Shown: in pieces, positions 6,822 through 14,862 of the stretch | How positions within the stretch are numbered: position 1 is the stretch's first letter | How the letters are laid out: each line of letters begins with the position of its first letter | Source: an uncultured Paracoccaceae bacterium | GTDB taxonomy: Bacteria > Pseudomonadota > Alphaproteobacteria > Rhodobacterales > Rhodobacteraceae | Direction of reading: 5' to 3' | Assembly (NCBI GenBank): GCA_937952085.1 | Contig: CALFYQ010000413.1 | Location: 1 to 17,778, forward strand | Length of the DNA: 17,778 bases | Position numbers and translations under genes: made by a program | The notes under the pieces: model-generated | The model's input: only the letters and a program-made list of their open reading frames with translations | Databases searched by the model: none | Told to the model about the DNA's origin: nothing

Positions 6822-7497
6822 GGATCAGACGGTCCCCGCGAAAGCTCGTCTCCTCAAGCCGGCCGAGAAAGCTCATGCCGAGGAGCGAGCTGCTGAGCCG
6901 CCCCTCCTCCGCCACCGCCGCGCGCACCCCCTCCACCGCCACGTCGCCGATGGCGATCCGGTCCACCGTCACTCGCGCGACGAAGGCGCGGCCGTTCGCG
7001 GTGGAGACCGGCTGGTCGAAATCCAGTTCCTCGGGGTGAAGCCCGGCCGCCTTCGCATCGTCCCATGAGAGGAGGACGAGCGAGGCGCCGGTGTCGATCA
7101 TCATGCCGACCCGCGCGCCGTTTACCTCGGCGACGGCGCGGAAATGCCCGTCCCAGGCCTTTCGGAGCTCCACCTCGCCCTCGGCGCGGGCGACCGCGAG
7201 CGTGGGCGCGACCTCGCCGCGGACCCGGTCCACCAGCATCCGCGCCTCCTCCCGGAACGACCAGGCGACGATCAGCGCGGCGAAGGCGGCGACCCAGCCG
7301 GCCGCCATCATCGCCGCCGGCTTCATCCGCACCTTCCGTCCGCGAAAGCCCCAGAGGAGGAGGATGGTCAGGATCGCCGCGAGATAGACCAGCCGCTCCG
7401 ACGCCCCCTCCCGCGCCAGCGCGTCGGGAAAGGCGACGTCGAGCTGCGAGACGCCAAGCGCGATGAGGGCGATGAGCGCGATCGGCCAGAACAGCAT
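6811..7497 (-). CDS. Membrane-anchored retropepsin-like aspartic protease (TIGR02281-type)
   Basis: A 228-residue protein with hydrophobic segments at about 1-17, 37-50 and 63-80, followed by a domain that should face the periplasm. That domain carries the single-domain aspartic protease signature MIDTGASLVLLS (D135-T136-G137), and later the family's LLGMSFL flap/hinge pattern near the C-terminus. Such clan AA proteases act as homodimers, each subunit giving one catalytic Asp. Substrates of the bacterial family are not established. The start at 7497 has GGAG about seven bases upstream. It is the last gene of the ccmI-ruvX-DUF1289 run, 79 bases after the DUF1289 stop. Its tail overlaps the convergent hypothetical gene by 11 bases. 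Confidence 0.9.
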   Translation of the reverse strand: MLFWPIALIALIALGVSQLDVAFPDALAREGASERLVYLAAILTILLLWGFRGRKVRMKPAAMMAAGWVAAFAALIVAWSFREEARMLVDRVRGEVAPTLAVARAEGEVELRKAWDGHFRAVAEVNGARVGMMIDTGASLVLLSWDDAKAAGLHPEELDFDQPVSTANGRAFVARVTVDRIAIGDVAVEGVRAAVAEEGRLSSSLLGMSFLGRLEETSFRGDRLILRR

Positions 7498-7576
7498 GCG
7501 GGTCTCCGGGTTCGTGGCGGCAGACTAGCATGTAGGGCCCGCGCGCCACAGCGGCAGCCGCGGTCTCGGCGATACC

Positions 7577-7813
7577 TCAGCGGGTGAGCCGCGCCGCCCT
7601 GCCGCCGCGCCGCGGGCGCCTTGCGAATTCGGCCTCGCGCGCGGGCAGTTCCGCCATCACCTCGCGGCGCGCCTCGCGCGTCATGCCGCCCCAGGCGGCG
7701 ATCTCGTCGCGGGTGCGGAAGCAGCCGAGACAGAGCCCGGTCGGCGGGTCGAGCACGCAGACCTTCTTGCAGGGGCTCTCGATCTCCGCCCGTCGCCAGA
7801 CCTCGCCGCTCAT
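7577..7813 (-). CDS. DUF1289 family protein
   Basis: Small protein of 78 residues with the full DUF1289 pattern: four cysteines C15, C19, C28 and C31 (SPCKKVC, GLCLGCFRT) followed by RTRDEIAAWGGMT. The cysteines probably bind a metal, zinc or an Fe-S cluster. The function of the family is unknown. The C-terminus is Arg-rich (RRPRRGGRAARL). The start overlaps the ruvX stop (ATGA, 7810-7813), with a GGAGG ribosome site inside the ruvX end, so expression is coupled. Neighbourhood next to ruvX is seen in other Rhodobacterales. Confidence 0.92.
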   Translation of the reverse strand: MSGEVWRRAEIESPCKKVCVLDPPTGLCLGCFRTRDEIAAWGGMTREARREVMAELPAREAEFARRPRRGGRAARLTR

Positions 7814-8310
7814 CGCCCCGCCTCCAGCGCCGCCAGCCGGTCGAGCGCGCCTTGCAGGATGAAGGCCGCGGCCATCTTGTCCACCACTTCCGCGCGGCGC
7901 TTGCGCGAAGCGTCGGCCTCGAGGAGCGTCCGCTCCACGGCGACGGTCGAGAGTCGCTCGTCCCAGAACGTGGAGGGGAGCGGGGTGAGGCGGGAGAGGT
8001 TCCTCGCGAAGGCCCGCGTCGACTGGCAGCGCGGGCCCTCGGAGCCATCCATGTTCCGCGGCAGGCCGAGCACGAAGCCGGCCCCGTCCCGCTCCGCCGA
8101 AAGGGCGAGGAGCCGCGCCGCATCCTGCCCGAACTTCACCCGCCGGATCGTCTCCAGCGGCGAGGCGACGCGGCGGCGCGTGTCGGAGACGGCGAGGCCG
8201 ATCGTCTTCTCGCCGAGATCGAGGCCGAAGAGCGGCCGCCCCGGCGGCAGCGCCGCGAGGAAGGCGTCGAACGCGTCGGTGACGAGGCCGGAGGCCGCCG
8301 CCTCGGTCAT
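7810..8310 (-). CDS. ruvX: Putative Holliday junction resolvase RuvX (YqgF family)
   Basis: RNase H-fold nuclease of 166 residues. YqgF/RuvX proteins are linked to Holliday junction resolution and to pre-16S rRNA 5' processing; the sequence does not decide between them. The catalytic acid residues are present: D31 in FGLDLGEKTIGLAVSD, D117/E118 in FWDERLST, and D144 in VVDKMAAAFILQ. The conserved GLPRNMDGSEG loop (82-92) is also intact. The first 25 residues form a non-conserved extension usual in alphaproteobacteria. The start at 8310 overlaps the ccmI stop (8307-8310, ATGA) and the stop overlaps the next gene in the same manner. An upstream open stretch to 8460 lies inside ccmI and is not coding. 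Confidence 0.94.
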   Translation of the reverse strand: MTEAAASGLVTDAFDAFLAALPPGRPLFGLDLGEKTIGLAVSDTRRRVASPLETIRRVKFGQDAARLLALSAERDGAGFVLGLPRNMDGSEGPRCQSTRAFARNLSRLTPLPSTFWDERLSTVAVERTLLEADASRKRRAEVVDKMAAAFILQGALDRLAALEAGR

Positions 8311-10139
8311 TCCGGCTTCGCGCCGTTGAGAAGCGCGGCCTCCTTCAGATAGGCGAGGCCGATGGAATCGCCGGCGTAGATCTCCGTCGCCTCCTCGTAG
8401 GCGGCCTGCACCGCCGCCGCATCGCCCATCACGTTGTAGGAGCGCATCAGCCGGCCCCATTCGTTCACGTCGCCGGCCTTGCCCTCGTCGCGGAGCCGGT
8501 CGTGAAGCTGGGCGACCATGCCGCGGATCATCGCCTGCCGGTCCTCCGGCGCCATGTCGGCGGCGGCGGCGACATCGGCCTGCGTCGGCCCGCGCGCGCC
8601 GGGCGCGAGGGGCGGCGCCGCGCCTTGCTGCGGGGCGGGCTGGGCGGCCGCGCCGCGGGGCCCGCCCTCTATGGCGGATTCGAGCATCGAGAGAGAGGCG
8701 GCGTCGCCGGCGAAGGCGGCGCGCGCCTCCTCATAGGCCGCCTGCGCCTCGTCCTGCCGGCCGAGCACGGCGAGGGAGGTGATGAGCCGCAGCCATTCCT
8801 CGGCCGCGCCGCCCTCCGTCCTCAGCCGCTCGGCGAGGCGGGAGACCATGCCGTCGATCATCGCCGCGCGCTGCTCCGCCGGCATCGCGGCGGCGTCGGC
8901 GGCCTGCTCTGCGGTCGGGCCGGGCAGCGGGGCGCCGCCAGGGGCGGGCGCCGGCCCGTCGCTTTCGAGCGCGGCGAGGGCCGCCGGGTCGCCCGCGAAG
9001 GCCTCCCTGGCGCGGGTCAGCGCATCCTGCGCCTCCCGCTGGCGGCCGAGCACGGAATAGGAGCGGATCAGCCGCTTCCACTCGTCCACCGAGCCGCCAT
9101 CGCTTTCGAGCCGGGAGGCGAGCCGGTTCACCATGTCGGCGACCATCGCCTGCCGGTCCTCCGGCGGCATGTCGGAGGCCGCGGCCATGTCTTCCGCCGT
9201 CGGGCCGGGCAGGGGCGCGCCGCCGCCCGCGCCGAGCCGGGCCATCGCCTCGCGGATCGGCGCCACCCAGGGCGCGTCCGGCGGGCTTTCCTCAACGAGC
9301 GCGGACCAGATCTGGCCGGCGAGTTCGGGGTTGCCGTCCTGCGCGTGAAGCTGACCGAGATAGTAGCGCGCCGAGGGGTTGGTCGGCTCCCGCTTCAGGA
9401 CCTGGAGGAGCGCCGCCTCGGCTTCCGGCGAGATGTAGCCGCCGGCGGCGAGGATCATGCCCTCCGCCTTGCCGGCGTATAGGTCGGCGTCGGCCTGCCT
9501 GCCGCGCAGCGCGATCACCTTGTCGAAGACCGGCCATGCCTCGGCGAAGCGGCCGAGATTCATCAGCGAGCGGGCGTAGAGGAAAAGTCCCTGCGGGTCC
9601 TCCGGCGCCTCGGCGAGCCGCGCCTCCAGCTGCTCGACGAGCCTGGCGAATTCCGCCGCGTCCTCGCCGGCAGGGGGCGCGAGCTCCTGCCCGGCCATCA
9701 TCTTCTCGGCATCCGCCTGGCTCGGCCGGCCGGTCTCGCCGCGGGCGGCGAGCGGCTGGTCCGCCGCGCCGGGCGCGCCGAGATCGGCGTAGAGCCAGAG
9801 CGCGGCGACCGGCGCCGCCAGCGCCAGAAGCGCCGCGAGCGCGCGGGAGAGGCCCGCGGGCGCCGCCCGGTCCCCGGCCATGCGCCGCGCCTCCTCGTCG
9901 GCGGCGAGGAGCCGGCGGGAGATCTCCAGCTTCGTCGCCTCCGCCTCCTCGGGGGCGACGACGCCGCGGGCGATCTCCTTGTCGAGTTCGCGAAGCTGGT
10001 CGCGGAAGACCTGCGCGTCATGGGCGGCGCGGGGCTGGGCGGCGGCGCGGCGGGAAAGAAGCGGCCGCGCGATCAGCGCAGCGACGACGAGCGCCACGAG
10101 CGCGGCGGCGCCCCAGAAGATCCAATCGGCCACGCGCAT
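8307..10139 (-). CDS. ccmI: Cytochrome c maturation protein CcmI, enlarged
   Basis: CcmI delivers apocytochrome c to the haem ligation machinery at the inner membrane. Residues 6-25 form the first membrane helix. Residues 37-85 hold the diagnostic cytoplasmic loop (VFRDQLRELDKEIARGV, ATKLEISRRLLAAD), and a second helix covers 99-120. A periplasmic TPR region follows (about 164-300). The C-terminal half then carries three copies of one module (about 312-393, 407-488, 517-600), making 610 residues against roughly 400 in most relatives I know. The ATG at 10139 is annotated, but GGGAGG directly abuts it. A GTG at 10133 (codon 3) would sit six bases from that site and may be the true start. It is first in an operon with ruvX. 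Confidence 0.92.
   Translation of the reverse strand: MRVADWIFWGAAALVALVVAALIARPLLSRRAAAQPRAAHDAQVFRDQLRELDKEIARGVVAPEEAEATKLEISRRLLAADEEARRMAGDRAAPAGLSRALAALLALAAPVAALWLYADLGAPGAADQPLAARGETGRPSQADAEKMMAGQELAPPAGEDAAEFARLVEQLEARLAEAPEDPQGLFLYARSLMNLGRFAEAWPVFDKVIALRGRQADADLYAGKAEGMILAAGGYISPEAEAALLQVLKREPTNPSARYYLGQLHAQDGNPELAGQIWSALVEESPPDAPWVAPIREAMARLGAGGGAPLPGPTAEDMAAASDMPPEDRQAMVADMVNRLASRLESDGGSVDEWKRLIRSYSVLGRQREAQDALTRAREAFAGDPAALAALESDGPAPAPGGAPLPGPTAEQAADAAAMPAEQRAAMIDGMVSRLAERLRTEGGAAEEWLRLITSLAVLGRQDEAQAAYEEARAAFAGDAASLSMLESAIEGGPRGAAAQPAPQQGAAPPLAPGARGPTQADVAAAADMAPEDRQAMIRGMVAQLHDRLRDEGKAGDVNEWGRLMRSYNVMGDAAAVQAAYEEATEIYAGDSIGLAYLKEAALLNGAKPE
8340..9206 (-). repeat. Three tandem modules coding the CcmI C-terminus
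   Basis: Three diverged repeats at 8961-9206, 8676-8921 and 8340-8591. Each encodes about 82 residues with the shared frame GPT...MxxEQRxAMIxGMVxxLxxRL...EWxRLxxSxxVLGR...AxxAxxEAxxxFAGD. The first two are preceded by the same Pro-rich linker GGAPLPGPTAE. The copies differ at many positions, so the duplication is old at the protein level. Confidence 0.88.
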
Positions 10140-10270
10140 CCTCCCCGCTTTGACGTTGAGGTAGCAAGCGCGCCCGCCCGCTTCAACGCGGCGTAGTCGC
10201 CCGCGGCCGCCGATGTCGCGAACCGGCGCCGCGACGCCGCGACGCGTCATCGCCCGCCAGCGCCTCGGGT

Positions 10271-10276
10271 TATAGA
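10271..10276 (+). promoter_or_regulatory. Possible -10 element of the sox operon
   Basis: TATAGA stands out in a GC-rich gap, 24 bases before the soxB start. No good -35 lies 17 bases upstream (region 10247-10254). A clear ribosome site (GAGGGA, 10289-10294) follows. The 160-base gap 10140-10299 between ccmI and soxB must also hold the ccmI promoter; TTGACG occurs at 10150-10155 on the plus strand without a matching -10. Confidence 0.3.
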
Positions 10277-10299
10277 GGCCGGGAAAGACGAGGGACGCG

Positions 10300-11544
10300 A
10301 TGCGGCGCTATTCCGCCTTCGCCGTCGCCGGCGAGGCGCTCGGCTGGCATCAGGGTTGGGAGCGGGCCTGGGGCTCGCCGGAGCCTCGCTCCGAATACGA
10401 CGTCGTTGTCATCGGCGGCGGTGGCCACGGCCTCGCCACCGCCTATTATCTCGCCAAGAACCACGGCGTGACCAATGTCGCGGTGCTGGAGAAGGGCTGG
10501 CTCGGCGGCGGCAATACCGGGCGGAACACCACGATCATCCGCTCGAACTACCTGCAGGAGCCGTCCGCGGCGATCTACGAGCTCGCCCGCGGTCTCTACG
10601 AAGACCTGAGCCAGCAGCTCAACTTCAACGTCATGTTCTCGCCGCGCGGCGTGATGATGCTCTGCCAGACGGAGCATGAGCTCCGCGCCATGCGCCGCAC
10701 CGCCCACGCCAACCGCCTCGCCGGGATCGAGACCGAGATGGTCTCGCCCGAGCAGGTGAAGAAGATCTGCCCGATCATCGAGATTTCGGGCCCCCGCTAC
10801 CCCGTTCTCGGCGGGCTCTGGCAGCCGCGGGGCGGCACCGCGCGGCATGACGCCGTGGCCTGGGGCTACGCCCGCGCCGCCTCCGATCTCGGCGTCCACA
10901 TCATCCAGAACTGCGAGGTGACCGGGGTGGACGTGGAGGGCGGCCACGTCACCGGCCTCCGCACCACCCGCGGCGCGATCCGCACGAGGAAGGTGGCGGC
11001 GGTCGTCGCCGGCCATTCCGGCGTGATCGCCGACATGGCGGGCTTTCGCCTGCCGATCGAATCGGTCGCGCTCCAGGCGCTCGTCTCCGAGCCCATAAAG
11101 CCCTGCATGGACATCGTGGTGATGGCCAACACCGTGCACGGCTACATGAGCCAGTCCGACAAGGGCGAGATGGTGATCGGCGGCGGCGCCGACGGCTTCA
11201 ACAACTACAACCAGCGCGGCTCCTTCCAGCACATCGAGGAGACGGTGCGCGCGCTGAAGGAAACCTTCCCGATGATCTCCCGCCTCAAGATGCTGCGGCA
11301 ATGGAGCGGCATCGTCGACATGACGGGGGACCGCTCGCCGATCCTCTCGAAGACGCCGGTCGAGGGCTTCTTCGTCAATTGCGGCTGGGGCACCGGCGGC
11401 TTCAAGGCGATCCCCGGCTCCGGCTGGGCGATGGCCGGCCTCGTCGCCAACGGCGAAGACCCGGTGGCCGGCCCCTTCTCGCTGGAGCGGTTCCGGGAGG
11501 GACGGATGATCGACGAAAGCGTCGCGGCGGCGGTGGCGCACTGA
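10300..11544 (+). CDS. soxB: Sarcosine oxidase subunit beta
   Basis: FAD- and FMN-carrying subunit of heterotetrameric sarcosine oxidase, which oxidises N-methylglycine to glycine. The product is 414 residues, normal for SoxB. The N-terminus MRRYSAFAV and the Rossmann motif VVIGGGGHGLATAYYLA (G39-G44 loop) are characteristic. KGWLGGGNTGRNTTIIRSNY, which contacts FAD, follows. The GGTARHDAVAW stretch holds H183, which aligns with the histidine that covalently binds FMN in known SoxB proteins. The C-terminus has the family end NCGWGTGGFKAIPGSGW. It is first in soxBDAG, with soxD starting one base after its stop. The start has GAGGGA six bases ahead. Expression is likely induced by sarcosine or glycine betaine breakdown, but no regulator is in the window. 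Confidence 0.97.
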   Translation: MRRYSAFAVAGEALGWHQGWERAWGSPEPRSEYDVVVIGGGGHGLATAYYLAKNHGVTNVAVLEKGWLGGGNTGRNTTIIRSNYLQEPSAAIYELARGLYEDLSQQLNFNVMFSPRGVMMLCQTEHELRAMRRTAHANRLAGIETEMVSPEQVKKICPIIEISGPRYPVLGGLWQPRGGTARHDAVAWGYARAASDLGVHIIQNCEVTGVDVEGGHVTGLRTTRGAIRTRKVAAVVAGHSGVIADMAGFRLPIESVALQALVSEPIKPCMDIVVMANTVHGYMSQSDKGEMVIGGGADGFNNYNQRGSFQHIEETVRALKETFPMISRLKMLRQWSGIVDMTGDRSPILSKTPVEGFFVNCGWGTGGFKAIPGSGWAMAGLVANGEDPVAGPFSLERFREGRMIDESVAAAVAH

Positions 11545-11545
11545 C

Positions 11546-11851
11546 ATGCTCCTCCTGACCTGCCCCCATTGCGGCGTCTCCGGCGAAGAGACCGAGTTCG
11601 CCCCCGGCGGCGAGGCGCATATCACGCGCTTCGGCCCCGGCTCCTCGGATGATGAATTCACCGGCTATCTCTTCGGACGAAAGAACCCGAAGGGCGTGCA
11701 TTTCGAGCGCTGGCGGCACGCCTATGGCTGCGGCAAGTGGTTCCACGCCGCCCGCTCGACGGTGACGCTGGAAGTCTACGGAACCTATCTCGCGACCGAG
11801 CGTCCGCCACAGCCGATCCTTGACCGCATCGCCAAACGGGGCGCGAAATGA
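11546..11851 (+). CDS. soxD: Sarcosine oxidase subunit delta
   Basis: Small zinc-binding subunit of the sarcosine oxidase heterotetramer, 101 residues, usual length. The expected zinc ligands are visible: C6 and C9 in CPHCG, and H58 and C62 in RHAYGCGKWFH, matching the three-Cys one-His pattern of solved SoxD structures. No catalytic residues are expected; it is structural. It sits one base after soxB and its stop overlaps the soxA start (ATGA, 11848-11851), so the three genes are translationally coupled. Confidence 0.96.
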   Translation: MLLLTCPHCGVSGEETEFAPGGEAHITRFGPGSSDDEFTGYLFGRKNPKGVHFERWRHAYGCGKWFHAARSTVTLEVYGTYLATERPPQPILDRIAKRGAK

Positions 11852-14800
11852 CGGCGCATCGGCTGAATTCCGGCGGCCGGCTGATTGACCGGTCAAAGCC
11901 CGTCCGCTTCCGTTTCGACGGGGCGGAGCTTCAGGGCTTCGCGGGCGACACCCTCGCCTCCGCGCTCCTCGCCAACGGCAAGACGCTGCTCGGCCGCTCC
12001 TTCAAGTATCACCGCCCGCGCGGCCTCGTCGCCGCCGGGGTGGAAGAGCCGAACGCGCTGATGACGGTCGGCGAAGGCCCCCGCGCCACGCCGAACGAAC
12101 GCGCCACGATGGTGCCGCTCCGCGACGGGCTGACCGCGCAGAGCCAGAACCGCTGGCCCTCGCTCGAATTCGATGTCGGCGCGATCAACGCCGCCATCGC
12201 CTCCGTCGCCCCGGTCTTCCCGGCGGGCTTCTACTACAAGACCTTCATCTTCCCGCGGGTCGCCTGGAAGCACCTCTACGAGCCGGTGATCCGCCGGGCC
12301 GCCGGCCTCGGCCGCGCGCCCGAGGGGCCGGACCCGGACGCCTACGAACATTCCTACGCCTTCGCCGACATTCTGGTGATCGGCGCCGGCCCGGCCGGCC
12401 TCGCCGCCGCCAGGGCCGCGGCGGAGCGGGGCGCGCGCGTCCTCCTCGTCGAGCAGGCCCCGGCGCCCGGCGGCCGGCTCCTCGTCGAGGCGGATGTCAC
12501 GGTCGACGGGCTTCCCGGCGCCGAATGGGCGGCGCGGGAGGCGGCGGCGCTCGCCGCGATGGCGAATGTCACGATCCTCACCCGCACCGAGGGCGCCGGG
12601 CTTTACGACCACGGCTATGCGCTTCTGGAAGAGCGGCGGGACGAGGCGCCCGTGCGCCGGCTCTGGCGGGTCCGCGCGAAGCGGATCGTCGTCGCCACCG
12701 GCGCCATCGAGCGGCCGCTCACCTTCGCCAACAACGACCTGCCGGGCGTGATGCTGGCCGGCGCGGTGCGCGACTATCTCGCGCTCTGGGGCGTCGCGCC
12801 GGGGCGCGAGGTGGTGGTCTTCACCAACAACGACGACGGCTACCGCACCGCGCTCGCCGCCCATGCGGCCGGGCTGAGCGTGAAGGCGGTGGTGGACCCG
12901 CGGGCCGAGGCGGCGGGCGCGCTGCCCGAGGCGGCGCGCGCCGCCGGGCTCCGGGTGATGACCGGCATGGTCGTGGCGAAGGCCTCGGGCGGCAAGGCGC
13001 TCCGCTCCGTCCTCGTCGCGCGCGCCTTCGAGGGTCGGCTCGGCGCCGGGCGGGAGGAGATCGGCTGCGATCTCCTCGCCATGTCCGGCGGCTGGTCCCC
13101 CGCCGTGCATCTCTTCTCCCACACCGGCGGCAAGCTCCGCTGGGACGACGATCAGGCGATGTTCCGCCCGGCGCCCGAGCGCGCCGCGCCGATCGGCCCG
13201 GACGGGGAGGTCAATACCTTCGTCGCCGGGACCGCCGACGGCTACCTCGGAACCGCCGAGGCGCTCGCCGACGCGGTGGAGGACGGCGCCCGCGCCGCCG
13301 CCGGGGCGGGCTTCGACGGGCCCGCGCCGACCGCGCCCGCGGTCGAGGAGGCCGGGTCCGAGCCGCTGAAACCGCTCTGGTTCTCCCCCGGCCCCGGCAA
13401 ATACGCGCACGGGACCAAGCACTTCCTCGACTACCAGAACGACGTGACGGCGGCCGACGTGGAGCTCGCCGCGCGCGAGGGCTACGAGAGCGTCGAGCAC
13501 GCCAAGCGCTACACCACGCTCGGCATGGCGACCGACCAGGGCAAGCTCTCCAACGTCAACGGCCTCGCCGTGCTGGCGGGGACGCTCGGCGCACAGATCC
13601 CGGCGGTCGGCACCACCACCTTCCGCCCGCCCTGGACGCCGCTCTCCTTCGGTGCCGTCGTCGGGCTCGAGGCCGGCGAGCGGTTCAAGCCGGTGCGCCG
13701 CACCCCGATCCAGGACTGGCACGAGGCCAACCACGCCGAGTTCGAGCCGGTGGGGGACTGGCGCCGCCCGTTCTGTTACCGCCCCGGCGGCGAGGGCCGC
13801 GAGGCGGCGGTGAAGCGGGAGGTGATGGCGGTGCGGAACGGCGTCGGCATCCTCGACGCCTCCACGCTCGGCAAGATCCTGGTGAAAGGGCCGGACGCTG
13901 GCCGCTTTCTCGACATGCTCTACACCAACGTGATGTCGAGCCTGAAGCCGGGCGCCTGCCGCTATGGCCTGATGTGCAACGAGAACGGGTTCCTCTTCGA
14001 CGACGGCGTGGTGGCGCGGCTCTCGGAGGACGAGTTCCTCTGCCACACCACCACCGGCGGCGCGGACCGGGTGCACGGCTGGATGGAGGAATGGCTCCAG
14101 ACCGAATGGCCGGAGCTGAAGGTCTATGTCGCCAACCTGACCGAGCAGTTCGCGCAGATCGCCGTCGCCGGGCCGAAGGCGCGGGAGGTGCTGGCGGCGC
14201 TCACCGACATGGAGCTTTCTGCAGAGGCCTTCCCGTTCCTCCGCCTGAAGGAAGGCGAGATGGCGGGCGTCCCCGTTCGGGTCTTCCGCATCTCCTTCTC
14301 GGGCGAGCTTTCCTACGAGATCGCCGCGCCGGCGCATCGGGGCCGCGCGCTATGGGATGCGCTCCTCAAGGCGGGCGCCGCGCACGGGATCACGCCCTAC
14401 GGCACCGAGGCGCTCCACGTCCTCCGCGCCGAGAAGGGCTACATCATGATCGGCGACGAGACGGACGGCACCGTCACGCCGCAGGATCTCGGCCTTTCCT
14501 GGGCGGTCTCGAAGAAGAAGGCGGATTTCATCGGCAAGCGGGCGCAGGAGCGGAGCTTCCTCACCGCGCCGGACCGCTGGCGCCTCGTCGGCCTCGAGGT
14601 TCTCGACCCGTCGAAGCGCCTGCCCGACGGCGCCTATGCCGCGGCGGACGGCGCGGCGGAGCGGCCGGAACTGATCGGCCGCGTCACCTCCTCCTACATG
14701 TCCCCGACGCTCGGCCGGCCGATCGCGCTCGGCCTCGTCCGCCACGGGCCGGAGCGGATGGGCGAGGTGATCGACTTCCCCGTCGCCAAGGGCGAGGTGA

Positions 14801-14862
14801 TGAAGGCCCGCATCGTCGATCCCGTCTTCTACGACCGCGAAGGGGTGCGCCTGAATGGCTGA
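11848..14862 (+). CDS. soxA: Sarcosine oxidase subunit alpha
   Basis: Large subunit (1004 residues, normal) that binds NAD and tetrahydrofolate. The N-terminal ferredoxin-like fold (about 15-105, Fer2_4 type) has SFKYHRPRGLVAAG but lacks the cysteines of a true 2Fe-2S protein, as is normal for SoxA. A dinucleotide-binding oxidoreductase domain follows: ILVIGAGPAGLAAA near 174-187, then ATGAIERPLTFANNDLPGV, and a second nucleotide site around 320-345. From about residue 620 to the end it is a GcvT-like aminomethyltransferase domain (QDWHEANHAEFEP, GVGILDASTLGKI, RISFSGELSYEI, LRAEKGYIMIGDETDGT). This domain captures the methyl group as 5,10-methylene-tetrahydrofolate. The stop lies eight bases inside soxG. 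Confidence 0.97.
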   Translation: MTAHRLNSGGRLIDRSKPVRFRFDGAELQGFAGDTLASALLANGKTLLGRSFKYHRPRGLVAAGVEEPNALMTVGEGPRATPNERATMVPLRDGLTAQSQNRWPSLEFDVGAINAAIASVAPVFPAGFYYKTFIFPRVAWKHLYEPVIRRAAGLGRAPEGPDPDAYEHSYAFADILVIGAGPAGLAAARAAAERGARVLLVEQAPAPGGRLLVEADVTVDGLPGAEWAAREAAALAAMANVTILTRTEGAGLYDHGYALLEERRDEAPVRRLWRVRAKRIVVATGAIERPLTFANNDLPGVMLAGAVRDYLALWGVAPGREVVVFTNNDDGYRTALAAHAAGLSVKAVVDPRAEAAGALPEAARAAGLRVMTGMVVAKASGGKALRSVLVARAFEGRLGAGREEIGCDLLAMSGGWSPAVHLFSHTGGKLRWDDDQAMFRPAPERAAPIGPDGEVNTFVAGTADGYLGTAEALADAVEDGARAAAGAGFDGPAPTAPAVEEAGSEPLKPLWFSPGPGKYAHGTKHFLDYQNDVTAADVELAAREGYESVEHAKRYTTLGMATDQGKLSNVNGLAVLAGTLGAQIPAVGTTTFRPPWTPLSFGAVVGLEAGERFKPVRRTPIQDWHEANHAEFEPVGDWRRPFCYRPGGEGREAAVKREVMAVRNGVGILDASTLGKILVKGPDAGRFLDMLYTNVMSSLKPGACRYGLMCNENGFLFDDGVVARLSEDEFLCHTTTGGADRVHGWMEEWLQTEWPELKVYVANLTEQFAQIAVAGPKAREVLAALTDMELSAEAFPFLRLKEGEMAGVPVRVFRISFSGELSYEIAAPAHRGRALWDALLKAGAAHGITPYGTEALHVLRAEKGYIMIGDETDGTVTPQDLGLSWAVSKKKADFIGKRAQERSFLTAPDRWRLVGLEVLDPSKRLPDGAYAAADGAAERPELIGRVTSSYMSPTLGRPIALGLVRHGPERMGEVIDFPVAKGEVMKARIVDPVFYDREGVRLNG

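Noticed and set aside
8340..9206. CcmI repeats as a CRISPR or DNA-level repeat array
   Set aside because: The repetition is at protein level, the DNA copies are diverged and coding, and spacing is about 290-330 bases.
11893..14337. Very long minus-strand open frame antisense to soxA (814 codons)
   Set aside because: soxA is clearly coding on the plus strand with full family motifs. The antisense product is His/Arg/Gly-rich without domain signatures, a composition artefact.
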